DNA from: Deltaproteobacteria bacterium
GTDB lineage: Bacteria > JAMCPX01
Assembly: GCA_023382265.1 (NCBI GenBank)
Contig: JAMCPX010000039.1
Coordinates: 1-64,000, forward strand
DNA length: 64,000 nucleotides
Direction: 5' to 3'
Each line of letters starts with the position of its first letter. Position 1 is the stretch's first letter. A program made the translations under genes and the position numbers. The notes beneath the pieces were generated by a model. The model had not been told where the DNA came from. It ran no database searches and was given only the letters and a program-made list of their open reading frames with translations. Below, piece after piece: positions 36,680-46,057 of this stretch.

Positions 36680-39358
36680 TTATTTAAACAATTGCTCTAT
36701 TGCTTTTGAGCCTTTTTGCTGCAATTGCTGGATTTGTTTATTCTCATTGCCTTTTAATTCTTTATTGATCTGTTTATTAAGTTCCCGGATCACCTGCTTT
36801 TTTGCAAGCTCCTTCAGCCTTTGCGAATAAGCCTGTCTGTCAAGTGCGAATACTGGTTTTCTAATAGTACCTGTCAGCAAAAATGGTATTTCTACGCGGC
36901 CCTGCTCATTTTTTATGACCTGTCCTATCGTGCCGCCGATACCGTTTGATAAAGCCCTTGAAAGTATACTATTCCCATGAAAATTGAGATTCCCCTCGAG
37001 GTCAAAGTACCCATTGGACGTGATATCCATTTCATTACTAAGGAGTTTCAGATCATTAGTTGTAACCTTACCATGATTGATTACAGCGGTTAATTTGATA
37101 TTATTGAATCTTGTTGTCTGTCCCTTGCCAATAGTTGAAAGACTTGCTACTTTTAACAGTTCTGAGAGCGCTGAGAATGTTTTTATTTCTCCGTCTGTAA
37201 CTGTTATAATACCATTGCCTGAAACCGTATGTTTGAGATCCTTGATATCTCCATTCAGTGCCAGATCAGAAGCAAGTTTACCGGATAGAACATTTCCGTA
37301 TGTTGTAAAAGTGTTTAAAAGCTGCCCGAGTTCAAGCTTTGCCACATTAAGCTTTAAATCATAAGGCTGTTCATGTCTTAGGCCCACACTACCGTTTGCC
37401 GATATAATACCGGAAAACGCGTTTACATGAAACTGTTTTATCATTAATACGGCTTTTGTAAGCTGGATCAATGCATACAATGATTTGAACTGAGCTTTTT
37501 TAACTATACCCTTATCTACCCTTGCATCGACCGTTATATCGGCTTTATCTATGATGGACGGTTTATTGCTTTCTTTGTTAGTTACCTTTTCACTCGCCTG
37601 TTTTGTGGATGGCTTTGTTTTAGGCGTCAGCTCGTCCATATTAAGATACGGAGATACTATATTGATCCTGCCTTTTGGTGCAGAGAAATCGGAGATACTG
37701 CCGTTTGCTTTGATTATTGACTGACCAATGACCAGCAGCAACGATTTTAATAACAAACTATGCTTTGTAAATGCTGCATCCATATTGAGTGATTTTAAAG
37801 GCTGTGGTATTGATGCTATTTGTACTGAAACATCATTAACCTTGATACCCCCGTTGATGCTGAGTTCTTTTGGTTTTTTTAGTTCGCCCTTCGCCCGTGT
37901 TGTTATTGATAAATAGCCATGAGCATTGTACGTTTTGAGCATAGGCAATATGTTTTCAAGAGATGCCAGATTGATTCGATTTGTTTTCACACTAATGTCC
38001 GCCCTCATATCACCTGGTGTAAGCACATTACCTGTAAGCAATACATTTAGCTTATCAAGCACAAGATCAACATCTTTAAGATCAAACCGAGCTCCTTGTT
38101 TTAATATATGGTACGTGAGTTGGAACGGTATAGAAGATTGTTTAATAAATTTTTTGTCATAAGCTACCTTTGCGTCTGTAAAATCAACAACCCCATTTAT
38201 ATCGGTAGATCTGGGTGTCATAGATACGTCTGTTTTTATGCTCCCGTTACCGCTCAAAAGAAGCTCTTGGGGTAGTTTTTGTTTTAATGTACTATAAAAT
38301 GCAATCAGATTATTCAGTACTAATTCTTTTGATTCAAGGTGTACGATTGATACGTGCTTGTTTAAGTTTACATTTCCTTTAGCATCTATATTAATGCCGT
38401 CCGATTGTAATACGATATCGTTTATTTTTAATGATTTTTGGGCTGTTGTGAATTCAAGGTTATTCGTTATATCAAATGGTTTTATATCTGCATCGGTAAA
38501 TGCAATTCCTGATAATGAAACCTTTCCTGTGATATCCACAGTACCATGCATGGTAGATTTTAAAGTCTCATCTGCATCAACAATTCCTGATTTTAATATC
38601 TCTTTTTTTAAGCCCGCAAATTTAAGGATATAAGGGATATCTATATGATTAAACTTAGCAGTAAGATCATAGGGGAGCTTTTCTGCGGATACGTATTGTC
38701 CAATAGGACCAATCATGCCTTTTATCTCAAATCCTGTATCTTTAATCGCACCAAGGTTTGCAGTTAAATAAATACTGAACGGATTTTTTACATTAAAATT
38801 ACTAATCCCGAGATTGATATCTTTTACTATATACTCTTTAACCTTATTGTTCTCAACGGATGTTAATGTAACAGTACCATTATCAAGCAACAGCTTGCCG
38901 AGATAAAATCCTTCCGGTATGCTGGATGGCTTAGATGCGGATGCTTTTGTTTTTTCTGCCGGCTTTTTTTTAAGAAGATCCGAGAAGTTATACTTACCAT
39001 CAGGATACCTTATTAAATGAACGTTCGGGTCCAAAAGCTTGATACTGTTTATTGAGATCTCCTTTTTGAATAAAGGCAGGATATCAACGCCAACCTTTAC
39101 GTCATCAATATGTACAAACGGAGCGGATGATGCCGTTACGTCCGCTATTGAAACATCTTTCAGCTCAAGACCAAGTCCCGTTAAAATACTCAGTCTTATG
39201 TGTTTTATTGTTACCTGCCTCCCAATCGCTTTTGATGCCGGCACTGTGATCTTGCTTATGTAATTGTCAAGATTGATCACAAAAGGCAGCACCGCCAATA
39301 TTATAATGATAGTAACGAGTCCTATTACTGGATAGATTATGGTTTTTTTTATCTTCAT
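36680..39358 (-). CDS. AsmA-family inner-membrane/periplasmic protein
   Basis: This 892-residue protein has one N-terminal membrane anchor (residues about 7-27, VIGLVTIIIILAVLPFVI). It begins in the AsmA manner with LDNYISKITVPASKAIGRQVTI and then consists of long beta-strand-rich repeats, as expected of the TamB/AsmA/YhdP bridge-like group. The C-terminal AsmA_2-like region contains LNGDIKDLKHTVSGNGIITV and IPFLLTGTIRKPVFALD. Such proteins are thought to carry phospholipids between inner and outer membranes. The C terminus is Lys/Gln-rich. It lies 2 bp after gatB and 2 bp before mtnA, so it is co-transcribed with housekeeping genes. Confidence 0.85.
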   Translation of the reverse strand: MKIKKTIIYPVIGLVTIIIILAVLPFVINLDNYISKITVPASKAIGRQVTIKHIRLSILTGLGLELKDVSIADVTASSAPFVHIDDVKVGVDILPLFKKEISINSIKLLDPNVHLIRYPDGKYNFSDLLKKKPAEKTKASASKPSSIPEGFYLGKLLLDNGTVTLTSVENNKVKEYIVKDINLGISNFNVKNPFSIYLTANLGAIKDTGFEIKGMIGPIGQYVSAEKLPYDLTAKFNHIDIPYILKFAGLKKEILKSGIVDADETLKSTMHGTVDITGKVSLSGIAFTDADIKPFDITNNLEFTTAQKSLKINDIVLQSDGINIDAKGNVNLNKHVSIVHLESKELVLNNLIAFYSTLKQKLPQELLLSGNGSIKTDVSMTPRSTDINGVVDFTDAKVAYDKKFIKQSSIPFQLTYHILKQGARFDLKDVDLVLDKLNVLLTGNVLTPGDMRADISVKTNRINLASLENILPMLKTYNAHGYLSITTRAKGELKKPKELSINGGIKVNDVSVQIASIPQPLKSLNMDAAFTKHSLLLKSLLLVIGQSIIKANGSISDFSAPKGRINIVSPYLNMDELTPKTKPSTKQASEKVTNKESNKPSIIDKADITVDARVDKGIVKKAQFKSLYALIQLTKAVLMIKQFHVNAFSGIISANGSVGLRHEQPYDLKLNVAKLELGQLLNTFTTYGNVLSGKLASDLALNGDIKDLKHTVSGNGIITVTDGEIKTFSALSELLKVASLSTIGKGQTTRFNNIKLTAVINHGKVTTNDLKLLSNEMDITSNGYFDLEGNLNFHGNSILSRALSNGIGGTIGQVIKNEQGRVEIPFLLTGTIRKPVFALDRQAYSQRLKELAKKQVIRELNKQINKELKGNENKQIQQLQQKGSKAIEQLFK

Positions 39359-39360
39359 AT

Positions 39361-40791
39361 TTAGCTCCCTTTTAATAACTTTGTTAATATCTCATTTACC
39401 ATGCCAGGGTTTGCTTTCCCGTTAGTTGCCTTCATCACCTGACCTACAAAGAAACCGATCAGTTTTCCCTTGCCTGCCTTATACTGCTCAACCTCTTTTG
39501 GCTGCTTTTCAATAACCGATTTTACAACATCCATGATGATGCTCTGGTCAGAGACCTGTTCAAGCCCGAGTTCTTTTACAAGCGTGTCCGGAGACTTAGC
39601 TGTTTCTACCATTTTTTCATAAATTGTTTTTGCAATCTTTCCGCTTATTGTCCCATTGTCTATCAATTCAAGCAGCTCTGCTGTTTGTTCCGGCTTTACC
39701 TTAAAGTCTTTTATCTCTGTATCAATATCTTTTATGAACCTAAGCATCTCACTCATGATCCAGTTACTTATAACCTTTGGTTTATTGAAAAGTTTCACTA
39801 CACCTTCAAAATAATTAGCAAGGTCCTTAGCTGCTGTAAGGACATCTGCATCATAAGAAGGCAGGTTATAGTCTGCCGTAAATCTTTTCATTTTCATATC
39901 CGGCAATTCCGGTATGCTTTCTTTTGCGCGTTTCAGGATCTCTTCGTTAAGCTCGAGCGTAAGAAGATCAGGCTCCGGGAAATACCTGTAATCGTGCGCC
40001 TCTTCTTTTGATCGCATCGGCATTGTTGTAGAGGTTCCCTCATCCCACAACCTCGTTTCCTGAATAATCGTGCCGCCTTCCTCAATAACATCAATCTGTC
40101 TTTGTATCTCATAAGTAAGCGCCTTGTGTATAAATCTGAATGAGTTCATGTTCTTTAGCTCTGCTTTAACACCAAGTGTACTGGTGCCTTTGGGCCTTAC
40201 AGAAATATTCGCATCGCATCGTAAAGAGCCTTCCTCCATATTTCCATCACAAATGCCCAGATAGATCAAGATGGTCCTTAGTTTTTTAAGATACGCAACC
40301 GCTTCATCCGGGCTTGTCATATCAGGCTCTGATACAATCTCAAGTAACGGAACTCCTGATCTATTAAAATCCACAAAGCTTGTTCCATCCTGATTATGCA
40401 TTAGTTTTCCAGCATCCTCTTCAATGTGAATCCTGTTAAGATTGATAGCCCTGTTTTCATTATTAACCTGTACATGTATGACTCCATGTCTTGAAATGGG
40501 TAATTCATACTGTGATATCTGATATCCTTTTGGAAGATCAGGATAAAAATAGTTTTTCCTTGCAAACACGCTGCGTTTTGAAATTTCTCCACTCACTGAC
40601 ATTGCAAGCATACATGCGTACAGAACAACCTTCTCATTAAGCACAGGGAGTGCACCAGGTAAGCCTAGACATACTGGGCACACATTTATATTTGGATCCA
40701 GTGCGAATGTAGTAGAGCATGAACAAAATGCTTTTGTCTCCGTTTTTAACTGTGCATGTATCTCCAGTCCTATTACTGCTTCGTATTCCAT
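39361..40791 (-). CDS. gatB: Asp-tRNA(Asn)/Glu-tRNA(Gln) amidotransferase subunit B
   Basis: GatB activates the mischarged aminoacyl-tRNA (kinase-like step) in the GatCAB complex that makes Gln-tRNA and/or Asn-tRNA. The 476-residue chain opens with YEAVIGLEIHAQLKTETKAF and has a Cys pair (FCSCS and CPVCLG) as in zinc-containing GatB. It then has NFNRSG-like VDFNRSGVPLLEIVSEPD, SLRCDANISVRP and the C-terminal YqeY-like tail domain (GFFVGQVMKATNGKANPG). It follows gatA by 8 bp in the order gatC-gatA-gatB. Confidence 0.97.
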   Translation of the reverse strand: MEYEAVIGLEIHAQLKTETKAFCSCSTTFALDPNINVCPVCLGLPGALPVLNEKVVLYACMLAMSVSGEISKRSVFARKNYFYPDLPKGYQISQYELPISRHGVIHVQVNNENRAINLNRIHIEEDAGKLMHNQDGTSFVDFNRSGVPLLEIVSEPDMTSPDEAVAYLKKLRTILIYLGICDGNMEEGSLRCDANISVRPKGTSTLGVKAELKNMNSFRFIHKALTYEIQRQIDVIEEGGTIIQETRLWDEGTSTTMPMRSKEEAHDYRYFPEPDLLTLELNEEILKRAKESIPELPDMKMKRFTADYNLPSYDADVLTAAKDLANYFEGVVKLFNKPKVISNWIMSEMLRFIKDIDTEIKDFKVKPEQTAELLELIDNGTISGKIAKTIYEKMVETAKSPDTLVKELGLEQVSDQSIIMDVVKSVIEKQPKEVEQYKAGKGKLIGFFVGQVMKATNGKANPGMVNEILTKLLKGS

Positions 40792-40799
40792 TGCGCCCC

Positions 40800-42266
40800 T
40801 TATCCTGCCTTTAAAGATGGCTTTTGCTTATGCCACTGAACCGCATTCTCATAAGCATAAGCTGTATTAAAGATAGACTTTTCATCAAACATCCTGCCTA
40901 TCAATTGGATGCCTATAGGCAGCTTTTCTTTAGAAAAGCCTGCCGGTATTGCAATACCGGGCAGTCCGGCAAGGTTAAGCGGGATTGTAAAGATATCGGA
41001 CAGATACATCTTGAGAGGATCCTCAAGCTTTGACCCGAATTTGAACGCAGGGGTAGGACTTGTGGGAGCAAGGATTACATCACATTGCTTAAATGCATTA
41101 TCGAAATCGTTTTTTATAAGCCTTCTGGCCCTTTGTGCCTTACCATAGAATGCTTCATAGTATCCTGCTGACAGTGCAAAAGTTCCAAGCATAATCCTTC
41201 GCTTAACCTCTTTACCAAAACCCTGTGCACGCGTTTGTTTATACATGTTTAAAAGGTTTACATCCCTGTCTGTTCTGTATCCAAATCTGACCCCGTCATA
41301 CCTTGCAAGGTTAGAGCTTGCTTCTGAAGATGCAAGTATGTAATAAACTGCAACGGCATACTTTGTATGCGGCAGGCTGATATCCACGATCTGGGATCCT
41401 AGCCCTTTCATAACATCTATTGCATTATGAACAGCCTGTTCTACATCCTTATCCATACCGTCTATAAAGTATTCCTCAGGAACGCCTATTTTCATGCCTC
41501 TTATATCCTTTGTTAAAAGCGACGTAAAAGGCTCTACAGGAACATCCGCTGATGTTGAATCCAATGGATCAAAACCGGCTATTGCCTCAAGCATGGCGGC
41601 GGTATCGTAAACGGTCTTTGTCATTGTGCCGCCCTGATCAAGAGAAGAGGCAAATGCAATCATACCGTATCTGCTTACCCTGCCGTAAGTGGGTTTAAGT
41701 CCAACAATGCCGCAAAGTGATGCCGGTTGTCTTATTGAACCGCCTGTATCTGTCCCGAGTGCAGCATAAGCCATATCGGCACTCACTGCCGATGCAGACC
41801 CTCCGCTTGATCCTCCCGGGACCGCGTCAAGTGCATAAGGATTTTTAGCAGGACCGAAGTATGATGTTTCTGTTGATGATCCCATAGCAAACTCGTCCAT
41901 ATTCGTTTTACCTATAAAAACGGCCCCGTGTTTTTTTAATTTGCTTATAACCGTTGCGTCGTAAGGCGGGATAAAGTTTTCAAGGATCTTTGATGCACAC
42001 GTTGTTCTCATACCTCTTGTTGCAAAGATATCTTTTACCGCCACAGGTACGCCGCACAGTAGTGATGCGTCCTTATCTTTGAGCATTTCCATTGCATGGT
42101 CAGCCTGTTTTAACGCATACTCTTTATCAACCGTGATAAAGGCATTTAATGTTTTATTGAGCTTTTCAATTCTGTTTAAAAGGTTTAATACAACCTCTCG
42201 CGGGCTTACAGCTTTTTTTCTATAAAGTTCTGAAAGCTCGTTTATACTGATTTCATGTATCTCCAT
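40800..42266 (-). CDS. gatA: Asp-tRNA(Asn)/Glu-tRNA(Gln) amidotransferase subunit A
   Basis: GatA is the amidase that releases ammonia from glutamine for GatB. The 488-residue protein has the amidase-signature triad: K78 in [11 protein letters not shown]153 in [10 protein letters not shown] and nucleophile S177 in [11 protein letters not shown]. The spacing matches characterised GatA proteins (K79, S154 and S178 in S. aureus, recalled). It also has [15 protein letters not shown]. The ATG overlaps the gatC stop by one base (TAATG), a typical coupling. Confidence 0.97.
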   Translation of the reverse strand: MEIHEISINELSELYRKKAVSPREVVLNLLNRIEKLNKTLNAFITVDKEYALKQADHAMEMLKDKDASLLCGVPVAVKDIFATRGMRTTCASKILENFIPPYDATVISKLKKHGAVFIGKTNMDEFAMGSSTETSYFGPAKNPYALDAVPGGSSGGSASAVSADMAYAALGTDTGGSIRQPASLCGIVGLKPTYGRVSRYGMIAFASSLDQGGTMTKTVYDTAAMLEAIAGFDPLDSTSADVPVEPFTSLLTKDIRGMKIGVPEEYFIDGMDKDVEQAVHNAIDVMKGLGSQIVDISLPHTKYAVAVYYILASSEASSNLARYDGVRFGYRTDRDVNLLNMYKQTRAQGFGKEVKRRIMLGTFALSAGYYEAFYGKAQRARRLIKNDFDNAFKQCDVILAPTSPTPAFKFGSKLEDPLKMYLSDIFTIPLNLAGLPGIAIPAGFSKEKLPIGIQLIGRMFDEKSIFNTAYAYENAVQWHKQKPSLKAG

Positions 42267-42559
42267 TATTCTATTACCTTTGGAACTACGAAAAATCCGT
42301 CCTTTGCTTTTTGCACGTTTGAAAGTACCTCATCCCTCGTTAAACCATTATTTATATGTTTATCATCCCTAAACCGTTGTGATGATTGCAAAGGGCTTGA
42401 CATGGGCTCTACATTATTAAGTTCGAGCTCGTCTATCTGGCTTATATATTCAAGGATGTTTTCAAACTGCGAGCTAAACACCTTGAGTTCATCTTCTTTA
42501 AACTCAAGCCTTGCAAGCTCCGCCACCTTTTTTACATCTATATTTATTTTTCCCTGCAT
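42266..42559 (-). CDS. gatC: Asp-tRNA(Asn)/Glu-tRNA(Gln) amidotransferase subunit C
   Basis: GatC is the small belt-like subunit that stabilises the GatA-GatB complex. The 97-residue protein has the family pattern [38 protein letters not shown] and the C-terminal [20 protein letters not shown]-type tail. It overlaps gatA by one base and lies 23 bp after the DUF35 gene. Confidence 0.95.
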   Translation of the reverse strand: MQGKINIDVKKVAELARLEFKEDELKVFSSQFENILEYISQIDELELNNVEPMSSPLQSSQRFRDDKHINNGLTRDEVLSNVQKAKDGFFVVPKVIE

Positions 42560-42582
42560 AAACGTTCTACCGCCCGTTAATG

Positions 42583-43119
42583 TTACTCAGCAAACACAAA
42601 ATACGCATCAGTCGGCTTAAACTTTGAATTTCTTTTAAACCTTGGCATTACCTTTTTACCCACAAGATCAAGCGATGCCTTAGAAGCATCGAAACCAACA
42701 AGCCTTGAAAGCAAAAGAGTTTTTGCTCCCTCAAATTCGACAAGGATTAGTATGAATGGGGTTTCTTTTAAAAACTCCTCGCTGCCAAAATAGCATACCG
42801 TAAATGTATGGATCCTTCCCTCTTTTGGAAGCTCTATCCAATCACACTCCCCGCCGCACTCCTGACAGTGCATTTTTGGTGTAACATGTATGTATCCGCA
42901 TTTTGTGCATTTTGTCCCAAGCAGTTTTCCATTCGCAAGCCCTGCAAAAAATGGTGAATCCTGCCCATAGCTTACAATATAATTAATGTTGTACTGCTGC
43001 AAATAGACTATGGGTGTTATGTCCTTAAGCTGTTTTATATCCTTTGGAAACGGCACGTTAAATAGAACGGTGCCGTCTTCTGTCTCCGGTATTGTAATGT
43101 TTTTGTTATCTCTATCCAT
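42583..43119 (-). CDS. Zn-ribbon/OB-fold DUF35 protein (thiolase partner)
   Basis: This protein of about 178 residues starts at ATG 43117-43119, chosen because AGGAGG lies five bases before it. A longer frame to 43143 would overlap the thiolase gene and has no such site. It has a rubredoxin-like zinc ribbon (CTKCGYIHVTPKMHCQECGG) followed by an OB-fold (GRIHTFTVCYFG, FILILVEFEGAKTLLLS). In archaea and many bacteria DUF35 proteins form a complex with thiolase and HMG-CoA synthase or with other thiolase-like enzymes, channelling acyl-CoA. It lies 10 bp after the thiolase gene, which supports the same partnership here. Confidence 0.9.
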   Translation of the reverse strand: MDRDNKNITIPETEDGTVLFNVPFPKDIKQLKDITPIVYLQQYNINYIVSYGQDSPFFAGLANGKLLGTKCTKCGYIHVTPKMHCQECGGECDWIELPKEGRIHTFTVCYFGSEEFLKETPFILILVEFEGAKTLLLSRLVGFDASKASLDLVGKKVMPRFKRNSKFKPTDAYFVFAE

Positions 43120-43129
43120 GATTGCCTCC

Positions 43130-44440
43130 TTATGCCTTTTCAAGTATAGATACTGTTACATAAGTGCCTGTGCCTGCATGGCTGTGTATGGCACCCCTTT
43201 TTGCATTTTTAACCTGTAAGGTATCATCGCCAAAATGCTTTTTAATTGAATGCTGGATCTGCCATAATGCAAATACGGCCTGCATTAAACCTGTTGCACC
43301 TACCGGATGCCCGCAGGCGATCAGTCCTCCTGACGGGTTTACTGGTATCGTGCCCTGTTTTTTAAGCTTTAAACCATAATCAAGGTTTGGCATAAAGGGA
43401 TTACCTTCTTCCACAAACTTTCCGCCTTCGCCGTACTTGCAAAGTCCCATATCTTCGTATGTCTGTATCTCTGACGATGTATACGCATCATGCAGCTCTA
43501 CAAAATCAATCTGTTTTAAAGGATTATCGATATTTGCCATTTCGTACGCAAGTTTTGTTGCCATTCTCCCTGCTCTAAATGAATGTATACCGGGGTAATC
43601 GAGATCTTTATAATCATCAGGGCTTTCATGTGGAAGCAGTATAACCTTGCCATGCGGCCTATCAGCCATTCTCATAGCATCGGTGCCCCTGCCGACAGCC
43701 GAGATCTTTACAGGATTGAGTTTTGTGCCTGAAGCCTTTTCCAGTTTTTTTAACCCTTTTTCATTTGCAAGCAATGCAACTGCTGCACCATCAGACATTA
43801 CACACACATCAAGCCTTGTTAATGGCCATGCAACCATTGGTGCGTTTCTTACATCCTCTATCGTAAGCTTCTCACGCTTTTGTGCATAAGGGTTATGATA
43901 TGCATTAATATGATTTTTCACAGACACCCTTGCCATTTGCTCTACCTTAGTTCCAAATTCTTTCATGTGTCTTACAACCATCATTGCATAGTAACCTGTA
44001 TAAAAACCTCCGACAGGATAATCAAAATTCATGTCTGATGCATTGGCTATAAACTCATTTCCCTTCCATGTGTTCACGTGTGACATGGTTTCAAATCCAT
44101 AAGCAAGACAAACATCCATTACTCCGGACGCGACGGACTTATAAGCCTCCTGGAAACATATGCCTCCTGTAGCCCCGCCGCCCTCTACCCTATGACTTGG
44201 TTTCGGTACAAGCCCGAGATAATCCTGAACCATGATCCCTGCCATAAGTTGTCTGGTGAAGTGGTCTGAGAAGTAAGAGGCTACAGAGCCGTCTATTAAA
44301 GGATATGCATCCTTATGTGTAAGCCCTATATCATTTAGTGCATAATCGTAAGCCTTCTTTACCATAAGCTGAAATGTCATCTCAGGATGAGCCTTTGCAA
44401 ATTTTGTTATACCGCCCGATACCATATAAACCGGTTCCAT
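43130..44440 (-). CDS. Thiolase-family acetyl-CoA acyltransferase (SCP2-like)
   Basis: This 436-residue thiolase belongs to the archaeal/SCP2-like group that pairs with DUF35 proteins. It has a likely acyl-accepting Cys in TGGICFQEAYKS (near residue 92), HDAYTSSEIQTYEDMG (about 313), and NPSGGLIACGHPVGATG (about 365-381) with the catalytic Cys/His region, then HSHAGTGTYVTVS near the end. It could run acetoacetyl-CoA formation or cleavage, or act on another 3-ketoacyl-CoA; the sequence does not decide. It lies 12 bp after the B12-binding subunit gene and directly before the DUF35 gene, so CoA-thioester metabolism is the shared theme. Confidence 0.87.
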   Translation of the reverse strand: MEPVYMVSGGITKFAKAHPEMTFQLMVKKAYDYALNDIGLTHKDAYPLIDGSVASYFSDHFTRQLMAGIMVQDYLGLVPKPSHRVEGGGATGGICFQEAYKSVASGVMDVCLAYGFETMSHVNTWKGNEFIANASDMNFDYPVGGFYTGYYAMMVVRHMKEFGTKVEQMARVSVKNHINAYHNPYAQKREKLTIEDVRNAPMVAWPLTRLDVCVMSDGAAVALLANEKGLKKLEKASGTKLNPVKISAVGRGTDAMRMADRPHGKVILLPHESPDDYKDLDYPGIHSFRAGRMATKLAYEMANIDNPLKQIDFVELHDAYTSSEIQTYEDMGLCKYGEGGKFVEEGNPFMPNLDYGLKLKKQGTIPVNPSGGLIACGHPVGATGLMQAVFALWQIQHSIKKHFGDDTLQVKNAKRGAIHSHAGTGTYVTVSILEKA

Positions 44441-44452
44441 AAATTCTCCTTT

Positions 44453-44854
44453 CTACACTTTTGATTTTATGTTATTTTTTACAAAGTTTACTATTTCTTC
44501 CATACTCGTACCAGGTGTAAATAAACCCTTTACACCTATGCCTTTTAAATATTTAACATCCTCTTCAGGGATAATTCCACCGCCAAATACGGTTATGTCA
44601 GTTAACCCCTTTTCTTTTAACAGGTCTACAACCTTTTTAAACAGGGTATTATGTGCACCCGAAAGTATACTCAAACCTATTGCATCAACATCTTCCTGCA
44701 GTGCAGCCTCAACTATCATCTCAGGGGTTTGGTGCAGTCCGGTGTATATAACTTCATAACCCGCATCTCTTAGTAGCCTTGCAATGATCCTTGCGCCGCG
44801 GTCGTGTCCATCAAGACCCGGTTTGCCGATTAAAATCCTAATTTTTTTAGGCAT
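44453..44854 (-). CDS. B12-binding subunit of methylmalonyl-CoA mutase type
   Basis: This 133-residue protein is a complete cobalamin-binding domain. The axial-ligand motif is [12 protein letters not shown] (D-x-H-x-x-G, His at about residue 16), followed by LSILSGAH (about 83) and [12 protein letters not shown] with the G-G loops of the B12-binding Rossmann fold. Free-standing domains of this type form the small subunit of split methylmalonyl-CoA, isobutyryl-CoA or related mutases. The large subunit is not in the window, so the exact mutase is open. It is first in a run that continues into thiolase, DUF35 and gatCAB; the RBS GGGAGG precedes the ATG. Confidence 0.92.
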   Translation of the reverse strand: MPKKIRILIGKPGLDGHDRGARIIARLLRDAGYEVIYTGLHQTPEMIVEAALQEDVDAIGLSILSGAHNTLFKKVVDLLKEKGLTDITVFGGGIIPEEDVKYLKGIGVKGLFTPGTSMEEIVNFVKNNIKSKV

Positions 44855-45033
44855 AATACCTCCCGACTTGAACAGTAAATCATAAAAGTTTTTAAAAATG
44901 CAACATAACTTGAAGCCGTTGTTTATTTTTTATATCTACAAAGTCAAACCCCCAAATATACTCGGAGATAAACGAATATTATTCGGTATTTTATATAAAC
45001 CGGTTCTTTTGTCAAGGTGCTATTTTTTGCTGT

Positions 45034-46029
45034 TTAAACAGAAAATAACCCGGTAAGCAGTGCAAATATTATTGATATATAACCCGGCATCTTCTTTACA
45101 ATGAGTGATAGAATAAGCATAGCTGTCAATAGAATTGCAGAAAGCAGGGACGAAGATAAAATGAACCATATTGAAATGAAGAGATAGGTGTAGAGTAATT
45201 TCTTATTATGCTTGAGGTTTGAAATCATAGAGACCGTGAATATACCAAAGACAAACATATCAAGCGGACGAATAGAAATATCACGTTTTGTAATGACATC
45301 ATAAATAAACACACCCGATAATCCGATAAATACATTCAGTATGGGCAATAACGAGATAGATCTAATGCTCTCGGCTATAAGTTCTCTTCCGTCCTCTGTA
45401 AAAGGAAGAACAAACAGCATTGCTAAATTGAATACAACAGCAAGAAACAATTTACCCCTTTCATTGCTAAAATGCGCTGCAAGCCATAAAAAAGGCTTCA
45501 GAGTATCGGTACTTTTTAAAGCGACTGACAATACGTATATAAGTATCACAGCGAGAAGGCTTTTGAATAAGTTTTTTGTTCGTACAAAAGAATATATGAA
45601 TACAAGTAAAAGTATGATCGCGACTTCAAGCTTTATCCCAGGTGTGATGCCTGTTTTGCTATAAAAGAAAATGAGATTATGAAAAAAATGTAAAGAACCC
45701 GTATAATGATAGTATGATGGGTGGTGAAAAATATATTCGTCAAACACGGGCGGCATGATAATCAGCCAGAAACCGTATAAGAATAGATTGGATATGTTTT
45801 TGAGCGGTATGCTTGCAATTATCGAGACTATCGTTGTTCCAGCAAGAAATGCCAGCCAGAAATATGCAATAGCATCATATCTTAACATCAACGGGATGTT
45901 CATGTTAGCGGGATGAAAAATGCGAGCTTCAAACAATCCTCTTATCTCCGCATAAATTCCGACGACCAGATAAATGAACGGATAATAAAATCTGTCTTTT
46001 TCTAAAAATTTAAAAAAGCGATCAAGCAT
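45034..46029 (-). CDS. Polytopic membrane protein, unknown function
   Basis: This 331-residue protein has about nine hydrophobic segments and short loops. It is not recognised. The charged N terminus (MLDRFFKFLEKDR) and the motif EARIFHPANMNIPLMLRYDA precede the first long spans. A His/Tyr-rich loop (FHHPSYYHYTGSLHFFHN) lies in the middle and could bind a ligand or metal. It follows dapL by 28 bp on the same strand. A prenyltransferase-like or other lipid-modifying role is possible, but I see no diagnostic motif. Confidence 0.6.
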   Translation of the reverse strand: MLDRFFKFLEKDRFYYPFIYLVVGIYAEIRGLFEARIFHPANMNIPLMLRYDAIAYFWLAFLAGTTIVSIIASIPLKNISNLFLYGFWLIIMPPVFDEYIFHHPSYYHYTGSLHFFHNLIFFYSKTGITPGIKLEVAIILLLVFIYSFVRTKNLFKSLLAVILIYVLSVALKSTDTLKPFLWLAAHFSNERGKLFLAVVFNLAMLFVLPFTEDGRELIAESIRSISLLPILNVFIGLSGVFIYDVITKRDISIRPLDMFVFGIFTVSMISNLKHNKKLLYTYLFISIWFILSSSLLSAILLTAMLILSLIVKKMPGYISIIFALLTGLFSV

Positions 46030-46057
46030 CTTTTATTTATCCTTAACAAATTCCTTA

